The notes beneath the pieces are model-generated. The model saw nothing but the letters and a program-made list of their open reading frames with translations. It searched no databases and was not told the origin of the DNA. The translations under genes and the position numbers were made by a program. 43,393 nucleotides of DNA, from positions 1 to 43,393 of the forward strand of contig JAJXYD010000035.1 in assembly GCA_021780695.1 (NCBI GenBank), in the 5' to 3' direction. This document shows positions 9,128 to 18,189 of the stretch, piece after piece; positions within the stretch are counted from its first letter, which is position 1, and each line of letters opens with the position of its first letter. The stretch comes from Deltaproteobacteria bacterium (lineage in GTDB: Bacteria; Desulfobacterota; Syntrophobacteria; Syntrophobacterales; Syntrophobacteraceae).

Positions 9128-9691
9128 ATGATCTCGAAAAAAGCCTGTGTCGTTTTGCTCAGCCTGGTTATTTTGACCACGCCCGCATTTGCCGCCACGA
9201 TAGCGGGACTGCAATTTCCCGATACAGTCAACGTCGCCGGGCAGCAGCTTATTTTAAACGGCGGAGGTAAAAGAACCGACTACGGTATAGGCGTCTATGT
9301 GGCCGGCCTCTACCTGAAACAAAAAAGCAACGATGCGGCCTCCATTGTCGCAGCCGACCAACCCATGGAAGTAAAGATGCAGATCACTTCCTTCATGGTG
9401 ACCCCGCTGAATATGAAAGACGGCTTCGAGGACTCATTCAAGAAGTCGGCGACCAGCGACCTGGCTCCGATTCAATCGAGAATCGATGCTTTCGGCACTT
9501 CCTTTAAGGGGCTAAAAAACCACGACATCTTTGATTTTGCCTATGTTCCGGGCAAAGGCGTCGAGATATCCAGAAACGGCAAGCTTGTAAACACGATTCC
9601 GGGTCTTGATTTCAAAAAGGCTCTCTTTGGGATCTGGTTGGGGCAAAAGCCGGTCTTGAGCAGCCTAAAAGAGGGGATGCTCGGAAAATAG
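9128..9691 (+). CDS. Secreted chalcone isomerase-like protein
   Basis: A 187-residue exported protein. The ATG at 9128 has an AAGGAG site 7 bases upstream and opens a signal peptide (KK, hydrophobic core, AFA-A cleavage near residue 21), so a longer in-frame extension upstream is rejected. The mature part matches bacterial chalcone-isomerase-like proteins: IAGLQFPDTVNV, then GIGVYVAGLYL, and a C-terminal half with FGIWLGQKPV. Bacterial members are periplasmic and of unclear role; some related folds bind fatty acids, which would fit the lipid-related neighbours, but that is inference. It follows the SDR gene by about 100 bases. Confidence 0.75.
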   Translation: MISKKACVVLLSLVILTTPAFAATIAGLQFPDTVNVAGQQLILNGGGKRTDYGIGVYVAGLYLKQKSNDAASIVAADQPMEVKMQITSFMVTPLNMKDGFEDSFKKSATSDLAPIQSRIDAFGTSFKGLKNHDIFDFAYVPGKGVEISRNGKLVNTIPGLDFKKALFGIWLGQKPVLSSLKEGMLGK

Positions 9692-9896
9692 CTCCAATAT
9701 AGCAGTCAGGTCCGCGCCCTCGGCAGCAAAGCCGGCGGGCACGATTAAAGGCGTGCCCGCCAAAAATCCATGGTCCTGTTTTATTTTTATCCCAGTGTCG
9801 AATCGGCTAAGGGCCCAATCCGAAGGGGAGATCCTGAGATTGCCGCTTTTGGACGACAGGCTCATGAGATTTTGGCTGAGTTCCACGGGAGAATGA

Positions 9897-10940
9897 ATGG
9901 TTTCGCTCGAAGAGTTCGCAAAAAAATGGGAAACCGACTTCGCTTGTCTTTCCCCTGTTGCCCGCCGCTATCCGTTCAGGCTCAATTCCTACTTCGAAGG
10001 TCTTATACGGAAGGCGGGCGATTCGATATGGAAGCAGGTTGTTCCGGATACCCGGGAGATAACCGACACCTCGGGCTTTGAGGACCCTCTTGCCGAAGAG
10101 GCTCTATCACCGGCGCCAAACCTTGTTCACAGGTACCCGAACCGCGTTTTATGGCTGGTAAACGACCGGTGCGCTCTTCATTGCAGGTTCTGCACCCGCA
10201 AGAGAAGATGGACGGAGAGCCCGCTACGCGAGCCCGACATAAAACCTGCACTGGACTATATCGCCTCACAAGAGCAAATAGCAGACGTTCTGCTGTCGGG
10301 CGGCGACCCTTTGCTCCTGGCCGAGGACCGGCTCTACGAGATCCTCGCAAAGCTTCGCGAAATTAAACACGTGGAAATAATAAGGATTGGAAGCCGTGTT
10401 CCCTGCGCCCTGCCGGGGGCGGTTACGCCTCGGCTGGCGGCCATGCTCTCGCGATTCCACCCTTTGTACATAAACATTCATTTCAACCATCCCCTGGAGA
10501 TCACCCCTGAATCCCGGCTGGCATGCTCGATTTTGGCCGACGCAGGGATCTCTCTAGGCAGCCAGACCGTTCTTCTGCGGGACGTAAACGATTCGGAAGA
10601 GATCCTTGCCGGACTCTTCCAGAAGCTGCTCACCATTCGCGTGAGGCCCTATTACCTGATGCAAATGGATCTCACCTCGGGCACGGGCCACTTTCGCACT
10701 CCGGTAAGCACGGGATTAAGGATCCTGCGCAAGCTTCGCAATTGGATCTCGGGTCCGGCGATGCCCCAGTTTGTGATCGATCTACCGGGCGGGCGCGGAA
10801 AAATCCCGCTTTTCCCCAACATGATACGTGAAATTAACGATCGAGAAATGATCGTCAAAAATTATAAGGAAGAGTACTGTATCTACCCGCTGCTGGAAGG
10901 CGAAAGCGAGGGCCTTAGGGCCGAACTGGCGCCGCGCTGA
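9897..10940 (+). CDS. KamA-family radical SAM protein (lysine 2,3-aminomutase-like)
   Basis: A radical SAM, PLP-dependent aminomutase-family enzyme of 347 residues. The [4Fe-4S] ligands are C92, C96 and C99 (CALHCRFC), followed by TRKRRW, close to the lysine aminomutase pattern. SGGDPL (134-139) contacts SAM, and Lys302 in PGGRGK is the expected PLP-binding lysine. It lacks the C-terminal zinc-binding extension of the 416-residue clostridial enzyme, and its length is closer to EpmB, which beta-lysylates elongation factor P. Neither efp nor epmA is in the window, so I do not choose between the roles. GGGAGA precedes the ATG by 5 bases; an out-of-frame ATG lies 4 bases before it. Confidence 0.85.
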   Translation: MVSLEEFAKKWETDFACLSPVARRYPFRLNSYFEGLIRKAGDSIWKQVVPDTREITDTSGFEDPLAEEALSPAPNLVHRYPNRVLWLVNDRCALHCRFCTRKRRWTESPLREPDIKPALDYIASQEQIADVLLSGGDPLLLAEDRLYEILAKLREIKHVEIIRIGSRVPCALPGAVTPRLAAMLSRFHPLYINIHFNHPLEITPESRLACSILADAGISLGSQTVLLRDVNDSEEILAGLFQKLLTIRVRPYYLMQMDLTSGTGHFRTPVSTGLRILRKLRNWISGPAMPQFVIDLPGGRGKIPLFPNMIREINDREMIVKNYKEEYCIYPLLEGESEGLRAELAPR

Positions 10941-11225
10941 GAAAGGACAAGGATTGTCCTCCAGCCGGACAGGCCGGCTCTTCGGCAAAATGAGTTTCAC
11001 GGCCCTGGAGAAATTGGAAAAACCTTTGCCTGACCGTGGGGTGTTTGGGCAGGTTTCAATTGCCGCAACCACGCGGAGTGGGCGAAAAACCCATTAAGAA
11101 CAGGGAAGTTTCTGCCGATTTGTTGGCTGCGGAGGGGTGTGCATCAGGCGTCCGCCATGGTTTGGCTGTTTTTCGCCCGATTAGCCCTGGCGGTCCGGGA
11201 TGTTTTTTCCAAAAGAGGATAGTCC

Positions 11226-12920
11226 ATGAAACTTCACACCAAGCTTAGCTTGGCAATTTTCGCAGGGCTTGTCGTTATTGTCATTATAGCTCAGTTTCTC
11301 CAGTATTCCCGCGCCAACGAACTCATCTCCACACTGTCAAAATCCAATGAGCAGGCAATCCGCACCCGAGAGGACCAGTTTATGCGCAACATGTTCGGTG
11401 CGGTCGAGTGGTCGGTTGGAGAATCTTTGGAACGAGGCAAAATGGCGAAATTCAGCCAACTCATGGAAACTCAAAAACACGTGAAGGGCCTTCTTAGATT
11501 CTCGCTCTACGACCGCAACGGTCTGGTTAAATATTCCACGGATCCCTACAGTCTCAAGAGGCCTTTGCCAAAGGACATTAAGGAGCGGCTTCTAAGCGAC
11601 CCGAAGCTTTTCCTTCGCCACATAAATGGGGCGGTGGAGATATACCATCCTCAGCTGGTAAGGGCCGAGTGCGTTGCCTGCCACAGTAGTTGGAAGCCCG
11701 GCTCCATCGGCGGAGTGCTGAACATGAAATTTTCAACCGAAGCCCTGGCGCTTGCCCAGAGCAAATCGCGCCAAGCCATTGAGAAGGCGAAGCGGGCGTC
11801 GATGATCGACAGTTTTGTGATCCTCTTGGGCATGGTCATATTTTTTATAGCAACCATGTATTGGGCGGTTTCGCATTTCGTAAAACAGCCACTGGACGGG
11901 ATTATCTCCAGGTTCAAGGTTCTTGAGCAAGGCGAGGGGGATCTCACGCAACGGCTGGAAATCTTTTCCGGAGACGAACTGGGAGAGCTTGCCCGCTGTT
12001 TCAATACCTTCGTGGGAAAGCTACAGACAATGGTGAGCCAGGTGCAAAGATCGGGTATTCAGGTGACGTCTTCGTCAACGGAGCTTGCCGCCACAGCCAA
12101 AGAGCAGGAAGTGACGCTAAAGAGCCAGGTGGAATCGACCACCCGGGTGGCCAAGTCCGTTGAGGAAATCTCCCTTCTGGCGGCGCAACTGGTCGAAACG
12201 ATGCGGGAGGTGGCTCAAATTTCGCAAAACACCGCCGATTTCGCAAACAGCGGCCAGAGCGACTTAAAAGACATGCAGCACGCCATGACGGATATGGAGA
12301 CCGCTTCCAAATCCATCTTTAACCGGCTGGAGACAATCAACGAGAAGGCGGAAAACATCACCTCGGTGGTAACGACCATTGCCAAGATAGCCGACCAGAC
12401 AAACCTACTGTCCTTAAATGCGGCAATCGAAGGCGAGAAGGCGGGCGAATACGGACACGGTTTCATGGTGGTGGCACGCGAGATACGCAGGCTGGCCGAC
12501 CAGACGGCAGCGGCCACCCTGGATATCGACCAGATGGTCAAGGAGATGCAGACGGCCGTATCGGCGGGCGTAATGGAAATGGACAAGTTTGCGGCCAAAG
12601 TGCAGCGAAATGTTGACGATGTGGGCAAAATCAGCGGCAAACTCTCCAGGATCATCGAGCAGGTGCAGGTGCTTTCCCCAAGTTTTGATTTCGTCAATGA
12701 ATCGATGGGCCATCATTGGGAAAAGGCGCAGAGGATCAACAACACACTGTCCGAGCTAAACGAAGAGATGCAGCAGACGATCGATTCCCTGCGCGAGTCT
12801 TTCACGGCCATCGATCAGTTAAACGATGCAGCCAGAAAGCTGCAGGGCGAGGTCTCGCGCTTTAAAGTTTCCCAGGAGGGGTTGCGTGCTGGTATTGCTT
12901 TTTCACCTCGGCAACAATAG
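11226..12920 (+). CDS. Methyl-accepting chemotaxis protein with periplasmic c-heme motif (WspA-like)
   Basis: A 564-residue transmembrane chemoreceptor: TM1 at about 8-25, a periplasmic sensor at 30-194, TM2 at about 195-216, HAMP at 217-270, then the cytoplasmic signalling domain. The sensor contains CVACH (C149, C152, H153), the covalent c-type heme site, so it probably senses redox state, oxygen or a small gas. The hairpin tip ([14 protein letters not shown], then [10 protein letters not shown] and [10 protein letters not shown]) and the following stretch with the motif AGVMEMDKF closely resemble Wsp-type receptors. One Ala of the tip is Gly ([10 protein letters not shown]). No CheR-docking pentapeptide is seen at the C-terminus. 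AGAGG lies 7 bases upstream of the ATG. It is the first gene of the chemosensory operon and overlaps the next gene by 35 bases. Confidence 0.9.
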   Translation: MKLHTKLSLAIFAGLVVIVIIAQFLQYSRANELISTLSKSNEQAIRTREDQFMRNMFGAVEWSVGESLERGKMAKFSQLMETQKHVKGLLRFSLYDRNGLVKYSTDPYSLKRPLPKDIKERLLSDPKLFLRHINGAVEIYHPQLVRAECVACHSSWKPGSIGGVLNMKFSTEALALAQSKSRQAIEKAKRASMIDSFVILLGMVIFFIATMYWAVSHFVKQPLDGIISRFKVLEQGEGDLTQRLEIFSGDELGELARCFNTFVGKLQTMVSQVQRSGIQVTSSSTELAATAKEQEVTLKSQVESTTRVAKSVEEISLLAAQLVETMREVAQISQNTADFANSGQSDLKDMQHAMTDMETASKSIFNRLETINEKAENITSVVTTIAKIADQTNLLSLNAAIEGEKAGEYGHGFMVVAREIRRLADQTAAATLDIDQMVKEMQTAVSAGVMEMDKFAAKVQRNVDDVGKISGKLSRIIEQVQVLSPSFDFVNESMGHHWEKAQRINNTLSELNEEMQQTIDSLRESFTAIDQLNDAARKLQGEVSRFKVSQEGLRAGIAFSPRQQ

Positions 12921-13359
12921 ATATGCCGTAAAATGCGAGAGGGTGCGGGAGATCAGTCCCATGGTCAATTTACAACCCCTTCCTCACGCTCCGGACTGTT
13001 TTGCGGGACTCTTTCATTATAGAGGTCTGGTCATTCCCGTGGTGGATCTGGGCAGCCTTATTCACGGCAAGGCCTGCCAAAGGCGCTTGAGTACCAGGAT
13101 TATAGTGGTCGATTATGCGAGGGGAGAAAACTTTCCCCCAATGGTTGGAATGCTGGCCGAAAAGGTAATCGAGGCTAAAAGAAAGTCGGAGGACTCCTTT
13201 GTGCCAACCCGAGTTCACATCGACGATGCGCCCTTTCTTTCCCGGGTGATGATGGAAAGAAACGATGCGATTCATTTGCTGGATCTGGAGCTGTTGCCCG
13301 CAAGTCTTAGTTTTCTCGAAGACATGCAGGATCCGGCCGAGGATGCCTTAAATATTTGA
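12886..13359 (+). CDS. CheW-like coupling protein (WspB-like)
   Basis: A 157-residue single CheW domain that links receptors to CheA. It opens [20 protein letters not shown], the usual first strands, and continues with [18 protein letters not shown], the CheW core. The start is GTG at 12886 inside the end of the receptor gene: AGGAGG at 12874-12879 lies 6 bases upstream and the family N-terminus begins exactly there. Its position directly after the receptor matches wspB. Confidence 0.85.
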   Translation: MLVLLFHLGNNRYAVKCERVREISPMVNLQPLPHAPDCFAGLFHYRGLVIPVVDLGSLIHGKACQRRLSTRIIVVDYARGENFPPMVGMLAEKVIEAKRKSEDSFVPTRVHIDDAPFLSRVMMERNDAIHLLDLELLPASLSFLEDMQDPAEDALNI

Positions 13360-13379
13360 GTGTTTCGGGGAGTCACAGG

Positions 13380-14615
13380 ATGCTTTCCCTTATCGCCGAT
13401 CTATTGGAAAGAGAAATCGGTCTCTCCCTCGAGTGCATCGGAGAGGATGCACTCCGGAGTGCGGTCACCCGCCACATGCGCGACCGAGGGATTTTTGACC
13501 AGGCCCGCTACATCGACGCCTTAAGTTCGCGGGAGTTTGCCGAAGAGCTCATCGAGTTGGTCGTCGTCCCGGAGACCTGGTTTTTCAGAGACCGCAAATC
13601 CTTTGATTTCCTCGGCAGCTATGTAGGCCGCGAATGGTTGGGGGCTTGCAGAGCCGACAATCTTCGCATCCTCAGCATGCCCTGCTCAACGGGGGAAGAA
13701 CCCTACACGATTGTAATGGCCCTCCTGGATGCGGGCTTTCCACTGGAGCGGATCCAGGTCGATGCGTTAGATGTTAGCCCAAAATTATTGGAAATTGCAA
13801 AAGAGGGCGTATACGGGCCGAGTTCTTTTCGAGGGAAAAATTTAGCCTTCAAACAGAGGCATTTCCAACCGGCGGGGGAGTATTTCAGCATCCTTGACTC
13901 CGTACGCAGTCGGGTTCGTTTTTTGAAGGACAATGTTGTCGGCCAGGACGCAGGTTCCACTTTAGGCCAATACGACATCATTTTTTGCCGAAACCTTGTT
14001 ATCTACCTTGCCCAATGGGCACGCCGGAAGCTCATGGGGTTGATCGACAGGTTGCTTACCCCCGAGGGACTTTTGTTTATCGGGCATACGGAGACGATGG
14101 CCTTCGAAGGGGGCGGGTTCAAAAAAAATGCAGGCTCCGGTCTATTCGTTTGCAAACGCCCGCAAGACAAAGAAGAGAGCCGGATTCAAGTTCAATCCCA
14201 TGGGGTTGGAAAGCCTCTTCGAGTCAAATCAGCGGTGCAGGCGCCCCGGGTTAGGCCTTCTACAAAAAACCCCGGCCCCCTCGAGGAATCCGGGCGCTCG
14301 GGCGCGAGCGGAGAAACCTATTATCAGTGCGCCCTCCAATTGGCCGACCAGGGCAAGCTCATCGAGGCCTCACGGGCTTGCCTGGAGGCCCTGGGAGAGG
14401 CCCCGATGCATCTGGGGGCCAATTTTCTAATGGGCCTCATCTTTATGGAGATGAGGCAAGAGGATGAAGCGGCCAAATATTTTGAGAAGGTAATCTACCT
14501 CAATCCCGACCACGACCAGGCGCTCGACTATGTGGCCACGATCGAGGCCAACAGGTCCAATTCGATGCGCGCCGATCGACTTAGGCAGTGGGCGCGAAGG
14601 ATTCGCGAGAAATGA
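13380..14615 (+). CDS. CheR-type methyltransferase with TPR tail (WspC-like)
   Basis: A 411-residue receptor glutamate methyltransferase. The helical CheR_N domain comes first, then the SAM-binding domain with MPCSTGEEPYT and DALDVSPKLLEIA, then YDIIFCRNLVIYL. A variable linker leads to a C-terminal tetratricopeptide part (about 310-400, AAKYFEKVIYLNPDHDQALDY). CheR with a TPR tail is the WspC/FrzF-type form. I take the ATG at 13380, with GGGGAG 7 bases upstream; a TTG at 13356 overlapping the CheW stop is less likely. It would methylate the receptors of this operon and oppose the CheB gene downstream. Confidence 0.88.
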   Translation: MLSLIADLLEREIGLSLECIGEDALRSAVTRHMRDRGIFDQARYIDALSSREFAEELIELVVVPETWFFRDRKSFDFLGSYVGREWLGACRADNLRILSMPCSTGEEPYTIVMALLDAGFPLERIQVDALDVSPKLLEIAKEGVYGPSSFRGKNLAFKQRHFQPAGEYFSILDSVRSRVRFLKDNVVGQDAGSTLGQYDIIFCRNLVIYLAQWARRKLMGLIDRLLTPEGLLFIGHTETMAFEGGGFKKNAGSGLFVCKRPQDKEESRIQVQSHGVGKPLRVKSAVQAPRVRPSTKNPGPLEESGRSGASGETYYQCALQLADQGKLIEASRACLEALGEAPMHLGANFLMGLIFMEMRQEDEAAKYFEKVIYLNPDHDQALDYVATIEANRSNSMRADRLRQWARRIREK

Positions 14616-15343
14616 GCCCCGAGGACAAAGCGGCCATGGCGCAAGACGGTCGGCAGGCAAATGACCCGGCACGATCCCCCGAGGAAGAGGGGCAGAGGTG
14701 CTGGGAGCGCATAGGGGTATGGAGCAGCCGCGATGAGCGGTGCCCCCGGTTGCCGGAGGTAATCCACTGCCGCAATTGCGACACCTATATAGAAGAGGGC
14801 CGCAGACTTCTCGAGGCGGCCCAAAACGAGCAATACCTGGACAGGTGGACCCGGGTCATGGCCTCAGGCAAGGAGGAAGGACTCCAGGCCGCGATCAGGG
14901 TGCTTGTTTTTCGCCTCGGCAACGAATGGCTGGCCCTGCATACGGGAGTTTTCGCCGAGATAATAGAGTTGGTTCGACCCCACAGCGTTCCTCATCGAAC
15001 CAACGAGATTTTTAGCGGTCTGGTAAATGTCCATGGAGAACTGCAGTTGTGCATCTCTCTAAAAGGACTGCTGGGAATAGAAGGCCAAAGGGAGGAGCGG
15101 CACAAGGAGACTGTCTACAAGAGAATGGTCGTAATCCAGAGGGAAGAGCAAACATGGGTTTTCCCCGTCGATGAAATTCATGGAATACACCGATTAAACC
15201 CGTGCAATCTTCAAAATATTCCCGTGGGGCTATCCGGGGCAGCCGGGGACTATTCCCGCGCCATTTTCGAGTGGGAAGGCAACAGCGTGGTTTTTCTAGA
15301 CGAGGCTCTCGTCTTCGACACGCTTGGCAGGAACCTTTCATGA
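14612..15343 (+). CDS. CheW-like coupling protein with Cys-rich N-terminus (WspD-like)
   Basis: A 243-residue coupling protein. The first 90 residues are not CheW: they hold a conserved Cys/His set (C30-WERIGVW, C44-P, then H52-C53-R-N-C56) that I recognise from WspD proteins and that could bind a metal. The CheW domain follows at about 95-240 (VLVFRLGNEWLALHTGVFAEI, SGLVNVHGELQLCISL). The ATG at 14612 overlaps the CheR stop as ATGA, and the gene ends in another ATGA overlap with CheA, so translation is probably coupled through all three. Confidence 0.85.
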   Translation: MSPEDKAAMAQDGRQANDPARSPEEEGQRCWERIGVWSSRDERCPRLPEVIHCRNCDTYIEEGRRLLEAAQNEQYLDRWTRVMASGKEEGLQAAIRVLVFRLGNEWLALHTGVFAEIIELVRPHSVPHRTNEIFSGLVNVHGELQLCISLKGLLGIEGQREERHKETVYKRMVVIQREEQTWVFPVDEIHGIHRLNPCNLQNIPVGLSGAAGDYSRAIFEWEGNSVVFLDEALVFDTLGRNLS

Positions 15344-18186
15344 GCGAAGCGCGGAGTGAATCGAAAGTGGATCCGGCAATGTTTGAACTCTTTCGCTCCG
15401 ACATGTCGATTCAAAAGCTTGTCCTGGCCGATAGTCTCGAGGCGCTAAAAAACGCCCCCTCCCCCGAATGTTTTTCCTCGGCATGCGGGAGTATCCACGC
15501 CATAACAGGGGCCGCTTTGCTCTTGGAGCTGGGGCCAATCGCGGAAATGGCCGGATGCATGGAGCAATTGCTCTCAGAGGCCCAAACCGGGCGAACTTCC
15601 CTCGACCGGGGCAAAATCGATACACTCCTGGCCTGTGTCGATCTATTCGAACAGATTTGTTCGATTCCCGACGAGCAACTGGGAGCAGGCATTCTTGATT
15701 CCAGGGAGGACATCAGTCAGTTGATCGAAGCCGTAAAAGGCTTTACGGCCCAAGTTAGAGAGCCCGCCATGCAAGTTTTCCCCTCGGACCGCGCCGCACC
15801 CTGCCCTGGTAAAAATCGTGCTCCCGTAAGGGGGGAGCCTCCGGCAAAGACGACGGACCCGGGGATGCTGCAAATTTTCAAGGTTGAAGTCTTAAACAAC
15901 GCCCAACTTCTAAATGACGGTCTGCTTGCGCTCGAAAACGGGCAGGCTTCGAGTGCAACGCTCGAAGCCCTTATGCGGGGCGCTCATTCCATGAAGGGGG
16001 CCGCGCATATCGTCGGGTTAAACCCCATCGGGCGGCTTGCCCACGCCATGGAAGATTGCTTTGTGGCCGCGCAGAAAAAGGAAACGATTCTTGGGCCCCA
16101 GGCTATCGACGTGCTGCTCAAGGCCACGGATCTCATGGTCCGAATGTCGGGGGAAGCCGCAGGCGAGGTAGAGGAGACATCTTTTGGCGACAACGATGCG
16201 GAGATCGAATCTTTTATAGCCTCCATCTGCGCGATCGGCTCCTCCGCAGAACCCGGTCCGTGCCAAAGGGCATGGGACGATCCCCCGCCCGCAGATGAGC
16301 GGGAAGGCAAAACCCAATGTGCGGAAAAGTATCAAGGGCAAAAAGCGCCGGAGTCAAAGGGGGACAACGGAGTCAAAAAAAACGGCTCTAAAAAACCGTT
16401 TACCGCAAAGGTCTGTTCAACGGTTATAGGGATTGGGGACGGACGCGACCGGATGGTCCGTGTAGCCGCCGGTAAAATCGAACGGCTAATCGGCCTGGCC
16501 GGAGAAGTGGTTGTAAGTTCAAGATGGCTGCCGAGCTTTTCGGATACTTTCACGAGTCTTAAAAGGACCCACTCAGAGCTTTCACACAAGCTCGAAGAGC
16601 TTCAGGAGATGGTCTCCAACGGCTCGAGCCTCCAGAGCAACCGCAAGCTCATACGCGAGGCCAGAAACGTTCTCAAGGAGTGCAATCATTTCCTGGCCGA
16701 AAAGCGCAACAGCCTTGATATATTCATAAGCAGTTCGGCCACTCTGGCCGACCGTCTCTACCATGAGGCCGTAAGGACCAGGATGCGCCCTTTCCGCGAA
16801 GGGGTCCATGGGTTGCCGCGTATGGTGCGAGACCTTGCCAGGCAGTTGGGCAAGCTAGCCCGGTTGGAGATAATCGGAGACAACACCGAAGTGGACCAGG
16901 ATATCCTGGAAAAACTCGACGCACCTCTTACCCACCTGCTGCGAAACGCGGTGGACCACGGAATCGAGTTGCCCCACGAGAGAGTAGCGGCCGGAAAGCC
17001 CGAGGTGGGCCTCATTTCCCTCAAGGCCGAACATCGCTCGGGAATGCTCATGCTCAAGGTTTCCGATGACGGCCGTGGTCTGGATATGGGTAAGCTCAGG
17101 GAACAGATCCACAAAAAAGGTCTTGCCTCGGCTGAAATTATCGAGAAGATGACTGAGACCGAGCTATTGGAATTTTTGTTCCTGCCCGCCTTTTCGACAG
17201 CCGAGGCGGTTTCGGACATATCGGGCCGGGGCATCGGGCTCGACATAGTGCACAACATGGCCCATGAGGTCGGAGGAGTAGTTCGCGCCATTGCCAGGCC
17301 CGGAGCCGGCCTCGCCTTCCACCTGGAACTGCCGATCACTCTCTCGGTCATTCGGACGCTTCTGGTGGAAATTTCCGGGGAGCCCTACGCATTTCCACTG
17401 ACCAGAATCGACCGCTGTCTCACTATAGCCGCCCAACAGGTAATGAAGGCCGAGGAGCACCAATATTTCCGCTTCTACGATCGCAATATTTCCCTGGTGG
17501 ATATCCGCCAGGTGCTCGAAATGGACAAGTTGCCCGCCGGGCGGAACGATTTTTCGGTCGTTGTGGTGAGCGACCGTAGCGATTCCTACGGCCTCGTGGT
17601 CGATAAGTTTCTGGGAGAATGCGACCTTGTGATCCGTCCGCTCGATCCACGACTGGGCAAGGTCCCCAATATCGGCGCGGCCGCTCTTCTTATGGATAAC
17701 TCCCCGGTGCTGATTTTGGATATCGAAGACCTTATACGCTCCATTGACAATATTCTTACCGGAAATCGACTGCACGGTGTTTTGGACGATTCGCAAACCG
17801 CCGCGCAAAAGGTTTGCAAGCGCATTCTGGTGGTAGACGATTCGATAACCGTGCGGGAACTCGAACGCAGAATGCTCGAAACCAGGGGTTACCTGGTCGA
17901 TTTGGCCGTGGACGGAATGGATGGCTGGAATGCGGTGAGGGCCAATCGCTATGACCTGGTGGTATCGGATGTGACCATGCCGCGCATGAACGGGATCGAA
18001 TTTATCGAACACATCCGCAGCAGCCCCGAGCTGAAATCCTTGCCGGTGATCATCATTTCCTACAAGGACAGGGAAGGCGACAAACAGGCGGGCTTTGAGG
18101 CCGGGGCCAACTATTACCTGACAAAGAGCAGCTTCCAGGACGACTCCTTCCTTCAGGCTGTTGCCGATCTTATCGGGGAGGCTTAA
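15340..18186 (+). CDS. Hybrid chemotaxis kinase CheA with receiver domain (WspE-like)
   Basis: A 948-residue CheA fused to a receiver. Domain order: a first HPt-like domain at about 10-120 with His53 but Thr in place of the usual Lys (IHAITGAA); a canonical HPt with His216 (GAHSMKGAAHIVGL); a charged linker; the dimerisation region; the ATPase domain (N box LLRNAVDHGIELPHER near 536, DDGRGLD, GRGIGLDIV); the CheW-like P5 domain; and a C-terminal receiver with VVDDS and phosphoacceptor Asp877 (VVSDVTMPRMNG). The ATG at 15340 overlaps the CheW stop. In Wsp systems this kinase phosphorylates WspR and CheB; here the receiver-cyclase at 21885 is the likely main partner, while the fused receiver may act as a phosphate sink. 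Confidence 0.92.
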   Translation: MSEARSESKVDPAMFELFRSDMSIQKLVLADSLEALKNAPSPECFSSACGSIHAITGAALLLELGPIAEMAGCMEQLLSEAQTGRTSLDRGKIDTLLACVDLFEQICSIPDEQLGAGILDSREDISQLIEAVKGFTAQVREPAMQVFPSDRAAPCPGKNRAPVRGEPPAKTTDPGMLQIFKVEVLNNAQLLNDGLLALENGQASSATLEALMRGAHSMKGAAHIVGLNPIGRLAHAMEDCFVAAQKKETILGPQAIDVLLKATDLMVRMSGEAAGEVEETSFGDNDAEIESFIASICAIGSSAEPGPCQRAWDDPPPADEREGKTQCAEKYQGQKAPESKGDNGVKKNGSKKPFTAKVCSTVIGIGDGRDRMVRVAAGKIERLIGLAGEVVVSSRWLPSFSDTFTSLKRTHSELSHKLEELQEMVSNGSSLQSNRKLIREARNVLKECNHFLAEKRNSLDIFISSSATLADRLYHEAVRTRMRPFREGVHGLPRMVRDLARQLGKLARLEIIGDNTEVDQDILEKLDAPLTHLLRNAVDHGIELPHERVAAGKPEVGLISLKAEHRSGMLMLKVSDDGRGLDMGKLREQIHKKGLASAEIIEKMTETELLEFLFLPAFSTAEAVSDISGRGIGLDIVHNMAHEVGGVVRAIARPGAGLAFHLELPITLSVIRTLLVEISGEPYAFPLTRIDRCLTIAAQQVMKAEEHQYFRFYDRNISLVDIRQVLEMDKLPAGRNDFSVVVVSDRSDSYGLVVDKFLGECDLVIRPLDPRLGKVPNIGAAALLMDNSPVLILDIEDLIRSIDNILTGNRLHGVLDDSQTAAQKVCKRILVVDDSITVRELERRMLETRGYLVDLAVDGMDGWNAVRANRYDLVVSDVTMPRMNGIEFIEHIRSSPELKSLPVIIISYKDREGDKQAGFEAGANYYLTKSSFQDDSFLQAVADLIGEA

Positions 18187-18189
18187 AAC

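Noticed and set aside
9665..9886. 73-residue minus-strand frame between the chalcone isomerase-like and KamA genes
   Set aside because: It overlaps the end of the plus-strand gene, has no convincing ribosome binding site and no recognisable motif; the translation could be chance in GC-rich DNA.
10941..11225. Possible riboswitch or sigma-54 promoter before the chemosensory operon
   Set aside because: No GG-N10-GC spacing and no recognisable riboswitch core were found in these 285 bases.
13356..13379. TTG start of the CheR gene overlapping the CheW stop
   Set aside because: The ATG at 13380 has a good GGGGAG site at correct spacing and begins at the family N-terminus.
17164..18012. 282-residue minus-strand frame inside the CheA gene
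   Set aside because: Lies opposite the P5 and receiver domains of CheA and has no independent signal.
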